Shown: positions 32,935-42,019, counted from the stretch's first letter. The stretch is DNA of 64,000 bases from an uncultured bacterium (GCA_937949995.1 CALFEO010000028.1:13861-77860), one strand, 5' to 3'. The notes: a model not told the origin generated them from the letters alone. Numbers and translations are program-made.

Positions 32935-33471
32935 TCAGTTTGTGGGTTCGGGGAGGCCTTTGTCCTTCCAGATTGAGGAAGCTTCGGATTTTTCACCGCT
33001 GGGGTTGAAATCGGATTTCATGGTGATATGTGAGCCTTGGCGATAGTTGATGTAGAAAGGATCCGGTAAATCATCAACATTTTTGGCCCAATCGGCTCCG
33101 TAGAGTTCGATAGCCAAAGCTTCGGTTTCGATCCAGCGCAATGTTCCGCCGGCTCCCACCGCATAAACTTTGGGATCTGTGGTGATTTTAATCATTTTGA
33201 CTCCGGGGCGATAAGTTACATTACCGCCAAGAGGAATGGTCATGAGTTCGGCATCAGGAATGGTAACCACTCCGGACCAATCATCGCCATACCATGATTT
33301 GTAAGTTTTTTCGGTTGGGAAAACGTAGCGTTTTTCATCGGTACCGTAGTAATAAACGGTATCCAGTGAACCTTTAATTAATTGACCGGGTTTGGCCGAG
33401 GCGATGGAAGCGTTAGCCGGCAAAGAAGCGGCGAACAAGCTAAGCATCATGAGAAATGCAATGTAGCGCAT
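32935..33471 (-). CDS. Secreted protein with the CPR envelope module
   Basis: 178 residues: signal peptide (cleavage after NAS or ANA, about 22) and one module (GQLIKGSLDTVYYYGTDEKR, YVFPTEKTYKSWY, GGNVTYRPGVKMIKITTDP, DDLPDPFYINYRQGSHI). It equals the N-terminal part of its neighbour (31344-32762) without the Ig-like domains, so the pair arose by duplication plus domain gain or loss. A TAGTAT element lies 3-4 bases before the ATG. Confidence 0.8.
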   Translation of the reverse strand: MRYIAFLMMLSLFAASLPANASIASAKPGQLIKGSLDTVYYYGTDEKRYVFPTEKTYKSWYGDDWSGVVTIPDAELMTIPLGGNVTYRPGVKMIKITTDPKVYAVGAGGTLRWIETEALAIELYGADWAKNVDDLPDPFYINYRQGSHITMKSDFNPSGEKSEASSIWKDKGLPEPTN

Positions 33472-33483
33472 AATATACTAAAA

Positions 33484-33700
33484 ATTATGAATTAAGAATT
33501 AAGAATTAAGAATTATGAATTATGAATGAACTTTTTTAAATAATAAATAATAAAGATCGAACCACGAACTACGAACCACGAACCAGGAACGAGGAAGAAA
33601 CTGAGAAGCTGAGAATTTGAGCTGTTGATGAGTTTTTCAAGAGTTACTTAGGCTCCTCTTGATGAACTTTTTACTTTTATCTTGATGAACTTTTGTTTTG
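33484..33700. repeat. Mixed repeat block (AATTAAGAATTATG words, family D, family B)
   Basis: 33484-33530 holds tandem ATTAAGAATTAAGAATTATGA; 33550-33590 family D words; 33625-33695 family B words with CAAGAGTTACTTAGGCTCCTC in the middle. No gene seen. Confidence 0.8.
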
Positions 33701-34384
33701 TTACTTCGAGAGTTTATTGTATGCTTTTTTGGGATTGTCCGCAAGGAAGATTGCGCCGGCTGCGCAAAGGCGGGTTGCGCCTGATTTTATCAGGTCTTTT
33801 TTGGTTTCAAGATTAACTCCGCCATCCACAGCAATGGGAAGATGGGGATATTTTTTGCGGAGTTTGGAGATGTGTTCAAGAGCAATGGGGAGAAAAGGCT
33901 GGCCGGAAAAACCGGGATTGACTCCCATAACCAGAATTCCATCCGCGAAATATTGTTTCGCCGAATTGTTACTGCGTCCTTTTTGGAGGTAGGGATAAAC
34001 TCGATTTAAATCCGTGTCCGGATTGATTGCCAAGCAAGCCTCCAATCCAAGATCATGAACGGCTTTGATTATCTCTTCATGACGCAAAGGGATTTCTTCG
34101 TGCCAGATAATACGCTTTAAGCCGGGAATTTCTTTCCATGCTTCTACATACTCCCAAGGGTTTAAAACCATGAGGTGCAATTCGATTGCAAACGGGGGAT
34201 TGTTCCTGACTGCAAGATAATCGGTATACCAAGTGCCGTCGTTTAATTTTTTGGGAGTTTCATTATCCACAAAAGCACCATCCATGATATCGATCTGCAC
34301 GGTTTTGGCGAATTTACGCGCAACGTCCAATCGGTCGTTAAACTCTTGGAGTTTTTTTGTAAGAATGGCGGGGATTACTTCCAT
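33701..34384 (-). CDS. rpe: Ribulose-phosphate 3-epimerase
   Basis: 227 residues of the TIM-barrel family: VQIDIMDGAFVDN (metal-binding and catalytic Asp), ELHLMV (His), GVNPGFSGQPF (phosphate loop and Met gate region) and IAVDGGVN (second catalytic Asp). About ten extra residues (GRSNNSAKQY) lie before the GVNPG strand. It interconverts ribulose-5-P and xylulose-5-P, and sits near rpiB and the split transketolase. The start codon abuts the end of a family C repeat, so its promoter must lie in repeat DNA. Confidence 0.92.
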   Translation of the reverse strand: MEVIPAILTKKLQEFNDRLDVARKFAKTVQIDIMDGAFVDNETPKKLNDGTWYTDYLAVRNNPPFAIELHLMVLNPWEYVEAWKEIPGLKRIIWHEEIPLRHEEIIKAVHDLGLEACLAINPDTDLNRVYPYLQKGRSNNSAKQYFADGILVMGVNPGFSGQPFLPIALEHISKLRKKYPHLPIAVDGGVNLETKKDLIKSGATRLCAAGAIFLADNPKKAYNKLSK

Positions 34385-34738
34385 ATTGTCTGAACCTTGA
34401 TTAACTTGATTACTTACTGTCTGAACCTTGATTAACTTGATTCACGCTCATATTAACTTGATTACTTACTGTCTGAACCTTGATTCACTTGATTCACGCT
34501 CATATTAACTTGATTACTATCTTATCGTCTGAACCTTGATTAACTTGATTCACGCTCATATTAACTTGATTACTAGATGAGTTCATCAAGTTAAAATTAG
34601 CAAGTTCATCAAGAGTTACTTTTGCTTCTCTTTATGAACTTTAGACTTTATGAACTTTCCACCAGTTCTGTGTAATCAAGTTAATTAGGTTGGTAATCGG
34701 TTTTTAAATCAAGGTTCAGACAATAAGTGAATAAAGGT
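34385..34738. repeat. Family C array with nested family B
   Basis: Several GTCTGAACCTTGATTAACTT units and CACGCTCATATTAACTTGAT spacers are followed by a family B hairpin and then inverted AATCAAGGTTCAGACAAT ends. It fills the rpiB-rpe gap. Confidence 0.85.
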
Positions 34739-35179
34739 TCAAGACAATTGCTTTATCCGTCTCTTATGTCGAATGGCTTTGGATGTTGGAGTTTTGAGGA
34801 AGACGTCGATTAATGCAAGAGCTTCTTTTGGTTTTGTGTTCCAGCCGGAGAGAGTGAGGACATTGATATCGTTATGCTCGCGGGCGAGTTGGATTTCTTT
34901 TTTGTCGTAGCCTTGGGCGGCGCGAATGCCTTTGTATCTGTTTGCGGCGATAGCTGCGCCGACGCCGGAGCCACAGATGAAAACTGACATCGTCGCACGT
35001 CCCACGCCGCACGTCCCGCGTCGAAGATGTTTAACGAGTTTTTTGGCGACTAAGGGGTAGTCGTCGTCTTTATTAAAGACGGGAGTTACGTCGATGATGT
35101 TGTGTGTTTTGCCGAGTTCTTTTTTGATGGCTTCTTTGAGTTTAAAACCGGCATGGTCGGATGCGAGAAAGAGTTGCAT
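34739..35179 (-). CDS. rpiB: Ribose-5-phosphate isomerase B with in-frame repeat insert
   Basis: 146 residues from ATG 35179. LacAB/RpiB motifs: SDHAGF (His9), ICGSGVGAAIAANRYKGIRAA (catalytic Cys69) and AREHNDINVLTLSG (His). Residues 53-63 (RRGTCGVGRAT) interrupt the region normally joining the helix to the CGSG strand and are encoded by a repeat of CGCACGTCCCACGCCGCACG words. The frame is intact. It interconverts ribose-5-P and ribulose-5-P. TATACT lies 8 bases before the ATG (leaderless). Confidence 0.9.
   Translation of the reverse strand: MQLFLASDHAGFKLKEAIKKELGKTHNIIDVTPVFNKDDDYPLVAKKLVKHLRRGTCGVGRATMSVFICGSGVGAAIAANRYKGIRAAQGYDKKEIQLAREHNDINVLTLSGWNTKPKEALALIDVFLKTPTSKAIRHKRRIKQLS
34990..35025. 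repeat. Family G repeat inside rpiB
   Basis: CGTCGCACGTCCCACGCCGC ACGTCCCGCGTCG: three degenerate CGCACGTCC units. Related words (GTCCCGCGTCGCTTGTCC) lie inside polX at 50335-50398. Confidence 0.75.
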
Positions 35180-35235
35180 ATACAATTAGTATAAAGTAAA
35201 AAGTGAAAAGTATAAAGAGTAACAAAAAACTCCCG

Positions 35236-35310
35236 CATGTAACTTGTAACATGTAGCACAAGATTCACTCGAGTGTTATTACATGTTACAAGATACAGGT
35301 TACATGAGTT
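35236..35310. repeat. Long imperfect inverted repeat upstream of ileS
   Basis: ATGTAACTTGTAACATGTAG pairs with TACATGTTACAAGATACAGG TTACAT across a 27-base centre. Too regular for a T-box and lacking T-box motifs; probably another repeat family, but it could act as a terminator or attenuator for the divergent rpiB/ileS spacer. Confidence 0.65.
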
Positions 35311-35351
35311 GAGTTGACCAATCCCGAATTTTCCGCCAATATAAGAGCCAT

Positions 35352-38285
35352 ATGTCCAACCCACAACCAATACCATCCAATCGGCCGGATTTTCCGAAAA
35401 TGGAAGAAGAAATCCAAGAATTTTGGGTAAAAAAGAATATTTTTGAGCGGTCGATTGCAGAAAAATCCGAGAATAAAGTTTTTACTTTTTACGATGGTCC
35501 GCCGTTTGCAACCGGATTGCCTCATCCCGGCCATCTTTTGCAGAGTACGATTAAAGATGCCATCCCCAGATATTGGACAATGAAAGGTTACAGAGTCGAA
35601 AGAGTTTGGGGTTGGGATTGTCATGGATTGCCGGTCGAGAATTTGATTGAAAAAGATTTGGAATTAAAATCCCGCAAAGATATTTTGGAATATGGAATTG
35701 ATAAATTCAATGATGCTTGCAGAGCTTCGGTTTTGAAATACGATCAAGATTGGCGTAAATACATTAGCAGAATAGGGCGTTGGGTGGACATGGATAATTC
35801 GTACATGACCATGAACGATGATTATATCGAATCGGTTTGGTGGGCATTTGCGGAATTGTACAAAAAAGATTTGGTATATAAAGATTTTCGCGTGTCTTTG
35901 TATTGTCCGCGCTGTGCGACGCCTTTATCCAATCATGAGATAACCATGGGGCATTCGTATCGCGATGCGGAAGATCCTTCGATTACCATCAAATTTAAAA
36001 TCAAAGGTAAAGATAATGAATATTTATTGGCTTGGACAACGACCCCTTGGACATTGCCGGCCAATACGGCCATCGCCGTGAATCCGGAAATGTGGTATTT
36101 GATTTTTAAGATGCAAAATAACGGTGAGACTTGGATTTTGGCGGAAGATCGTATTAAAGAAGTTTTGGGAGATGATTTATTGAATGCGAAAATCGAGAAA
36201 CGTGTATTGGGAACCGAACTGGAAGGTTTGGAGTATGAGCCTTTATTTGATTTTGTACCCGTACCGGAAGGAAAGATTGCGTATAAGGTTGTTGCCATGC
36301 CTTATGTGAGCGCGGAAGACGGAACGGGTTTGGTGCATACGGCGCCGGCTTTTGGTGAAGAAGATTTTCAAGCGGCCAAGACTCATAATTTGGCAGTATT
36401 GCTGACGGTTGATGCGGACGGTAAAATGATGCCCGAATTGGGCGAGTTTGCAGGCATGGGAATCAAAGATGCGGATCCGTTGGTGATGGATAATTTGGAA
36501 AAACGCGGTTTGTTGTTGAAACGCGAAACCATCACTCACTCCGTACCCGAATGCTGGAGATGCAATACTTTGCTTATGTACCGGGCGCAAGACGCTTGGT
36601 TTGTGGACGTGCAAAAATTGAAGACCAAGCTCATTGAAGCCAATAAAAAAATTCATTGGGTACCCGAGCATATTAAAGAAGGCCGTTTTGGCAAGGGTTT
36701 GGAAATGGCTCCCGATTGGAATATCTCGCGCACTCGTTATTGGGGAGCGCCGATGCCGGTTTGGATTTGCGATGAGTGCCAAGAGAGGCGTGTATTCGGT
36801 TCAATGTCCGAGCTTAAAGAGGCGGCCGGCGGAGAATTTCCGGAAGGTTTTGATATGCATCGCCCGGGTATCGATAAAGTGGAAGTTTCGTGTGCTTGCG
36901 GAGGAAAAATGAAGCGCGTGGAATATGTTTTTGACTGTTGGTTTGAATCGGGCGCCATGCCTTATGCATCCGTTCATTATCCATTCAAAAATGCGGAAAA
37001 ATTCGTGAATCGTTTTCCGGCGGATTTTATCGGTGAAGCGCAAGATCAAACACGCGGTTGGTTTTATACCATGCATGTTTTGGCGGTTGGCTTGATGAAT
37101 AAGCCGGCGGCAAAAAATATTGTGGTTACGGGCATGATGCTGGCCGAGGATGGCAAGAAAATGTCCAAATCGAAAAAGAATTATACGGATCCGTATGAAT
37201 TGATGGAGACTATCGGCGCGGATTCGTTGCGGTTGTACATGCTTTCATCGCCAATTATGCAAGCCGAGGCTTTGAGTTTTAAGGATGAAGAATGCAGGCA
37301 AATTCAGAGATCCATTTTTGGCATATTATGGAATGTGCGACAGTTTTATCTGACATATTCCAAGGATGTTGAACTTTCGGGCGCGACTCCGCGCAGTTTG
37401 CATGTTTTGGACAGATGGATTTTTTCACGATTGGATGAGTTGACGTTGCATGTTACTCGCGAAATGGATGATTATCAGTTTGCCAATGCGCTTAGACCGA
37501 TCAGGCTATTCGTAGACGATTTATCAACTTGGTGGTTGAGACGATCCCGCGAGCGTATGAAGCAGACCGAAGATCTTGATGACGCGGCCGATGCGGTGAG
37601 GACATTGCGCGAAGTGTTGTTGACCTTTTCCAAATTGCTGGCTCCGTTTGCGCCGTTTTTTGCGGAGAAATTGTATCAAGATTTGGAAGGCGAAAAGATG
37701 TCGGTGCATTTGGATAAATGGCCCAAAGCCGATGAAGGGGCTGTAGATCCGGGTTTATTGAGTGACATGCAATGGGTCAGGGATGTTGTGAACGCGGGTT
37801 TGGAGCAAAGAGTTGCTACCAAGTTACCGGTCAGACAAGCGTTAGCCTCTATCACTGTCTTGGTCCGTGATGAGAAGCTTTATGGCAGAGTGGCGGAGAA
37901 ACAGGATTTGCATCGTTTGATAGCCGAAGAATTGAATGTTGAAAAAGTTGTCATCACTAAAGCCGATACGGCAACAGCGGAAGCTTGGGAGGCGAAGATC
38001 GATACGGAATTGACTCCGGAATTGAAACGCAAAGGCTTGGCCCGCGAAGTTGTGCGCCACATTATGCAATTGCGCAAGAAAAATGAATATACTCCGGAAG
38101 ACAGAATTAAAGTTAATTTGGCCATTGATGATTTGAGTTTGATGGAAACGTTGAATGAAATGAAACAAGATTTGGCCAAAGAGGTTAAAGCTGATGAAGT
38201 TTATATTGGTTCGGAGTTGAATCAAGAGGCTGACGCAGAGTTGGTTTATGAGGGCAATAGCATTAAAATCGCAATCGCCAAATAA
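35352..38285 (+). CDS. ileS: Isoleucyl-tRNA synthetase, archaeal/eukaryote type
   Basis: 977 residues. Class I motifs: PHPGH (HIGH) in DGPPFATGLPHPGHLL and KMSKSKKN; WGWDCHGLPVE and the CP1 editing domain (TTTPWTLPAN, ...TGLVHTAPAFGEED) are present. Cysteine sets CPRC, CDEC and CACGG suggest bound zinc. DGPPFATGLPH and the C-terminal layout place it in the archaeal/eukaryotic branch (IleS2), a form that is less sensitive to mupirocin in studied bacteria. TATAAG lies 6 bases before the ATG, so it is probably leaderless. Confidence 0.95.
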   Translation: MSNPQPIPSNRPDFPKMEEEIQEFWVKKNIFERSIAEKSENKVFTFYDGPPFATGLPHPGHLLQSTIKDAIPRYWTMKGYRVERVWGWDCHGLPVENLIEKDLELKSRKDILEYGIDKFNDACRASVLKYDQDWRKYISRIGRWVDMDNSYMTMNDDYIESVWWAFAELYKKDLVYKDFRVSLYCPRCATPLSNHEITMGHSYRDAEDPSITIKFKIKGKDNEYLLAWTTTPWTLPANTAIAVNPEMWYLIFKMQNNGETWILAEDRIKEVLGDDLLNAKIEKRVLGTELEGLEYEPLFDFVPVPEGKIAYKVVAMPYVSAEDGTGLVHTAPAFGEEDFQAAKTHNLAVLLTVDADGKMMPELGEFAGMGIKDADPLVMDNLEKRGLLLKRETITHSVPECWRCNTLLMYRAQDAWFVDVQKLKTKLIEANKKIHWVPEHIKEGRFGKGLEMAPDWNISRTRYWGAPMPVWICDECQERRVFGSMSELKEAAGGEFPEGFDMHRPGIDKVEVSCACGGKMKRVEYVFDCWFESGAMPYASVHYPFKNAEKFVNRFPADFIGEAQDQTRGWFYTMHVLAVGLMNKPAAKNIVVTGMMLAEDGKKMSKSKKNYTDPYELMETIGADSLRLYMLSSPIMQAEALSFKDEECRQIQRSIFGILWNVRQFYLTYSKDVELSGATPRSLHVLDRWIFSRLDELTLHVTREMDDYQFANALRPIRLFVDDLSTWWLRRSRERMKQTEDLDDAADAVRTLREVLLTFSKLLAPFAPFFAEKLYQDLEGEKMSVHLDKWPKADEGAVDPGLLSDMQWVRDVVNAGLEQRVATKLPVRQALASITVLVRDEKLYGRVAEKQDLHRLIAEELNVEKVVITKADTATAEAWEAKIDTELTPELKRKGLAREVVRHIMQLRKKNEYTPEDRIKVNLAIDDLSLMETLNEMKQDLAKEVKADEVYIGSELNQEADAELVYEGNSIKIAIAK

Positions 38286-38305
38286 ATTCAAATCGAAAAA
38301 AACTT

Positions 38306-38332
38306 AAAACGCGTCTATATGGCGCGTTTTTT
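38306..38332 (+). terminator. Terminator of ileS
   Basis: AAAACGCG/CGCGTTTT stem followed by TT. Confidence 0.8.
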
Positions 38333-38353
38333 GGTCTTTGTTAAGCCAAGATA

Positions 38354-38382
38354 TTGACATTATCGCTAAAATGAGTTAGATT
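38354..38382 (+). promoter_or_regulatory. Promoter of the Ser/Thr kinase gene
   Basis: TTGACA (38354-38359), 17-base spacer, TAGATT (38377-38382); about 65 bases of leader to a Shine-Dalgarno. Confidence 0.78.
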
Positions 38383-38454
38383 GATGTATTCGGATGAACC
38401 TGAACTTTGCGTAAATGGCGCAAAGTTTTGCTCTTTAAAAAGGAAGGTGAAAAA

Positions 38455-40035
38455 ATGACACCGCTTCAAGACAAAAGTATTGTGAAGATCTTTCCAAGCG
38501 GTACCAAAATCGGCGAGGCCGGCAAATGTGCGTATGAGCTGGAAAAGCAGATCAATGCCGGCGGTGAAGCCGTGGTGTACAAGGCCAAATCATTGGGTGA
38601 CGGCCATTTGGTTGCAATCAAGCTCCACTACGTGATCGAAGATCCTTTGGAGATGAAGAGGTTCCGCAGGGTCGAGCATATTCTTCGAACCGTTAAGGGA
38701 CCGAATCTTTTGCCCCTCGAAGACGCGGGAATTTATATGGATGGCAATGACAGTTATCCGTATTTCGTTTTTCCGTTTATCTCGGGCGGCAGAACCTTGG
38801 AAAATATCATCAACGAATGCAGAAAGTTGATGCCGGTTGCGGCTTTGCACAGAGGAACGTGCATTCCGTTTGGTGACTTGCTGTATTACGCCATGTCCGC
38901 GGGAAGCGGATTGCGTGACGCGCATATGCGCGGAGTACAGCATAGAGATTTCAAGCCGGCCAATGTTTTGATCGCGGGCAACGGCAGAAATGCGGTGGTG
39001 CGCGTGATGGATTTTGGCATAGCTAGATTTTTCGATAAAGAACAGGATGCGAAACACTCCAAGCTTACCGTGCAAGGATTTTTCCGAGGGACTCCCGAAT
39101 ATTTGAGCCCGGAACAGGCGCGCGGAGGCGGGCCGGATGTGAAAGGCGATATTTGGGCTTTCGGTGTTGTCCTCTACGAGATGATCACCGGTGTTTCGCC
39201 GTTTGATTTTGAGGATGAGCACCGCATGAGCGTGCTTTCCAAGGTAACCTTCGGCGATGCAAGGCCCACCCCCATCGATACTTATTGTTTGGGAGTGGAT
39301 CCGTTGCTGGATGCGTTGACCATGAGGTGCATGGAGCATGATCCGTCCAAGCGCCCCGAGAGCATGGATGAGATTTTGGAGGAATTGAACCGCATGGAAT
39401 TGCGTTTACCGCATGTTTCCATGAGCGAGTTTCCTTTGACTTCTTTGCAAGCGGAGGAGATGCTGACGGATCCTGAGGCTGCGACGATGGCCGCGCCGTC
39501 CACTCCTCCCAAGCCGATGCCCGTGGACATGCCTCGTGTCAGCCACTTGAACATGGATCCTAAAATCATGTTCGAGAAGCCGACCGTCAAAAAGCAAGCC
39601 GTTGAAGCTGCTGATGAAAGAGGGAGAAACCGACGCTCATCGGCGAATTTCAGCATATTGCTGATCGCATCGCTTGTTGTCTTGATGGTTTCGGGAACCG
39701 CGATTTTTCACTTTCGCATTCGTGCGTTGTCGTTTTTCGACAACGCTCAAACCGAAAAAATGCCAATGGTTAAGACTGATCCCGTCAAGTCAGCGGGAAT
39801 CAATGAGTCTCGACGATTGGTTACCGTATCCGCCTCGTCAAAGCCGTCCGCTTCACCGGAATTGTCCGCGGACGCGGGAGAGACTTTGGATGAGGAGGCT
39901 GTGAAGAAAGCGGCTGATTCAAAAGCGGTAAAAGCCGATGCGGGAAAGCAATCGAAGGCAAAACCGCGGTCTGCCAAAACCGGATATTCTTCTCAGCCCA
40001 TCCCCGGGGTTGATTACATCCCCGGCGTTGATTAA
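38455..40035 (+). CDS. Hanks-type Ser/Thr protein kinase with one membrane span
   Basis: 526 residues from ATG 38455 (AAGGAAGG upstream). Kinase domain about 20-310: Gly loop INAGGEAVVY, VAIK lysine, catalytic loop HRDFKPANV, MDFGIAR and GTPEYLSPEQA with GDIWAFGVVLYEM. A Pro/acidic linker follows, then one membrane helix (about 399-418) and a short outside tail rich in K/A/S/D ending in tandem IPGVDYIPGVD. No PASTA domain. It probably senses an outside or membrane signal and phosphorylates cytoplasmic proteins. All catalytic residues are kept. Confidence 0.93.
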   Translation: MTPLQDKSIVKIFPSGTKIGEAGKCAYELEKQINAGGEAVVYKAKSLGDGHLVAIKLHYVIEDPLEMKRFRRVEHILRTVKGPNLLPLEDAGIYMDGNDSYPYFVFPFISGGRTLENIINECRKLMPVAALHRGTCIPFGDLLYYAMSAGSGLRDAHMRGVQHRDFKPANVLIAGNGRNAVVRVMDFGIARFFDKEQDAKHSKLTVQGFFRGTPEYLSPEQARGGGPDVKGDIWAFGVVLYEMITGVSPFDFEDEHRMSVLSKVTFGDARPTPIDTYCLGVDPLLDALTMRCMEHDPSKRPESMDEILEELNRMELRLPHVSMSEFPLTSLQAEEMLTDPEAATMAAPSTPPKPMPVDMPRVSHLNMDPKIMFEKPTVKKQAVEAADERGRNRRSSANFSILLIASLVVLMVSGTAIFHFRIRALSFFDNAQTEKMPMVKTDPVKSAGINESRRLVTVSASSKPSASPELSADAGETLDEEAVKKAADSKAVKADAGKQSKAKPRSAKTGYSSQPIPGVDYIPGVD

Positions 40036-40061
40036 GCCAAGACCGGAAAGAGCTTAGAAAT

Positions 40062-40088
40062 AAACCCCAAAATGATTTGGGGTTTTTA
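40062..40088 (+). terminator. Terminator of the kinase gene
   Basis: AAACCCCAAA-ATGA-TTTGGGGTTTTT. Confidence 0.9.
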
Positions 40089-40136
40089 ATTTGCCAACTT
40101 GCCAGTCCGGTGCTTGGAGATTAATCTATAACTTAT

Positions 40137-40694
40137 ATGATTGGAATGTTAAGAGGCGAGGTTATTGAAAAAACAACAAGTTTTTTTATTTTGGATGTGC
40201 GCGGAGTCGGATATCTTGTAAAAGCACATTTGCGATTACTTGCCGATCTTTCAGTGGGAGATGAACCATCGATTTATATCCATGAGCATATTCGAGAAGA
40301 TGTGCACGATCTGTATGGCTTTGCGAGCCGGGACGAGCTGGAAGTTTTTGAAATTTTAATCAGTATTAACGGCATCGGACCAAAAGCGGGTTTGGCAATT
40401 TGCGGTTCGGCAACTCCTTCAGAATTGCGCGCGAGGGTTATGAACAGCGATGCCGCTTGGTTTGCCACTTTGCCGGGAATCGGCAACAAAACCGCGCAGA
40501 AAATCATTCTTGAGCTTAAAGGCCAGCTTGTTGAAATAGATGCGGAATCGGAAAACGACGCAGAGCTGATTGATGCTCTTAAAGGGTTGGGTTATAAAGC
40601 CGCGCAAGCCAAGGAAGCGGCCAAGAATGTGCCGGCGGAGATCACTGATTCGTCGGAAAGAGTGAGGATTGCGTTGAAGTATCTTAGTCGATAA
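40137..40694 (+). CDS. ruvA: Holliday junction branch-migration protein RuvA
   Basis: 185 residues: N-terminal OB fold (MIGMLRGEVIEK...GVGYLV), two helix-hairpin-helix motifs (INGIGPKAGLAI and LPGIGNKTAQKI), acidic linker (EIDAESENDAE) and C-terminal domain III (ALKGLGYKAAQAKEA) that contacts RuvB. It binds four-way junctions and directs the RuvB motor. ruvB and ruvC are not adjacent. TATAAC is 4 bases before the ATG; no Shine-Dalgarno. Confidence 0.94.
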   Translation: MIGMLRGEVIEKTTSFFILDVRGVGYLVKAHLRLLADLSVGDEPSIYIHEHIREDVHDLYGFASRDELEVFEILISINGIGPKAGLAICGSATPSELRARVMNSDAAWFATLPGIGNKTAQKIILELKGQLVEIDAESENDAELIDALKGLGYKAAQAKEAAKNVPAEITDSSERVRIALKYLSR

Positions 40695-40702
40695 TAACAG
40701 CC

Positions 40703-40950
40703 ATTGTCTGAACCTTGATTTCCGCTCATATTCACGCTCATATTAACTTGATTAACTCTACTGTCTGAACCTTGATTTCCGCTCATATTCACGCTCATAT
40801 TAACTTGATTACTATATGTATATGATTATCTTTACCTTTAGTAATCAAGTTAATTAGGTTGGTAATCGGTTTGATAATCAAGGTTCAGACAATTAGTAAT
40901 CAAGTTAATTAGGTTGGCAATCGGTTATTAAATCAAGGTTCAGACAATTT
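40703..40950. repeat. Family C element, inverted ends
   Basis: Two TGTCTGAACCTTGATTTCCG units with CACGCTCATATTAACTTGAT, an AT-rich centre, then two inverted AATCAAGGTTCAGACAAT units each preceded by AAGTTAATTAGGTTGG. Fills the ruvA-femX gap. Confidence 0.85.
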
Positions 40951-40975
40951 CCGTTATAACGTTACGACTTTTTTA

Positions 40976-40984
40976 TGTTATAAT
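40976..40984 (+). promoter_or_regulatory. Extended -10 of the leaderless femX-like gene
   Basis: TGTTATAAT, then CGAGTC, then ATG at 40991. Confidence 0.75.
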
Positions 40985-40990
40985 CGAGTC

Positions 40991-42019
40991 ATGTTTATTA
41001 AAGAAATAACCGACAGAATGGATTGGGAGGCGTTTCAATCACAACAGGCTTGGATGCAGTTTCCGCAGTCTTGGGTTTGGGGGGAGTTTAGAAAGTCTTT
41101 GGGTTTTCCGGTGCAACGGTTTGCTTTGTTGGATAAAGAGAGCAGATGGATTATGGCGGTGCAAGGGGAGTATAGGCCGAAAAGATTCGGATTGGGATAT
41201 TGGTTTACTCCGCGCGGACCGCAGTTTCATCCGCGGGTAACGGATGAGGAACGAAAAGAATATTTGGAAATTTTTCTCCGTGAATTGTACGGAAAAAATC
41301 AAATCCCCAAATCATTGTTTTGGCGTATGGAGCCGATTGTTTATCCCAAATCCACGTTTAGGGTTTTGCCTCCGCGCATGAATCGAACGCAAGCCATGAA
41401 TCCGATTTGTACGGCTATACTGGATTTATCCAAAAGCGAAGCTGAATTATTGGCCAATATGCATCAAAAAACCCGTTACAATATTAAAGTGGCGGCAAAG
41501 CATAACGTAACAACCAGAATCACCAATCATCCCAAAGACGTGGATCAATTTATCAAATTGATGGATGAAACGGCGGGACGCGATGGATTTGTTCAGCATG
41601 ATTCGGCATATTTATCCAAGACTTTATATACTTTGGCGGCCGCGCATATGGCGCGTTTAAGAGTTGCCGAAGTGAATGGGGCCATGTTGGCGGCCAATTT
41701 GGAAGTGAATTACGGCAATACGGTGACTTACTTATACGGTGCGTCCAGCTCCAAAATTCGCCAAGCCATGGCGCCTTATGCCTTGCAGTGGGAGGCGATA
41801 AAACAGGCCAAATCCGAAGGAGCGAAATGGTATGATTTTTGGGGATGCAATCCGGAAAGCAAGGCTACGCCGTTGTATAAGCCAAGCTGGGAGGGGATTA
41901 CGAGGTTTAAAATCGGTTTTGGCGCGCAAAGAAAATGTTTGATCGGCACATGGGATTTGCCGATGAATTTACCTTTGTACAGATTGGTATTTTTCCGGAG
42001 ATTGATGAAGCCCGTATAA
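40991..42019 (+). CDS. FemAB/FemX-family peptidoglycan aminoacyltransferase-like protein
   Basis: 342 residues made of two GNAT-like halves: N-terminal FPQSWVWGEFRKSLG...YWFTPRGP and C-terminal LANMHQKTRYNIKVAAKHNV, YLYGASS, APYALQWEAIKQAKSEGAKWYDFWG and GFGA. This is the FemAB pattern, whose members add amino acids from aminoacyl-tRNA to the peptidoglycan stem peptide. It probably builds the cross-bridge. Substrate amino acid unknown. Leaderless start. Confidence 0.9.
   Translation: MFIKEITDRMDWEAFQSQQAWMQFPQSWVWGEFRKSLGFPVQRFALLDKESRWIMAVQGEYRPKRFGLGYWFTPRGPQFHPRVTDEERKEYLEIFLRELYGKNQIPKSLFWRMEPIVYPKSTFRVLPPRMNRTQAMNPICTAILDLSKSEAELLANMHQKTRYNIKVAAKHNVTTRITNHPKDVDQFIKLMDETAGRDGFVQHDSAYLSKTLYTLAAAHMARLRVAEVNGAMLAANLEVNYGNTVTYLYGASSSKIRQAMAPYALQWEAIKQAKSEGAKWYDFWGCNPESKATPLYKPSWEGITRFKIGFGAQRKCLIGTWDLPMNLPLYRLVFFRRLMKPV

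Noticed and set aside
35236..35310. T-box leader for ileS
   Set aside because: No AGGGUGGNACCGCG antiterminator motif, specifier loop or terminator, and the promoter lies downstream of the hairpin.
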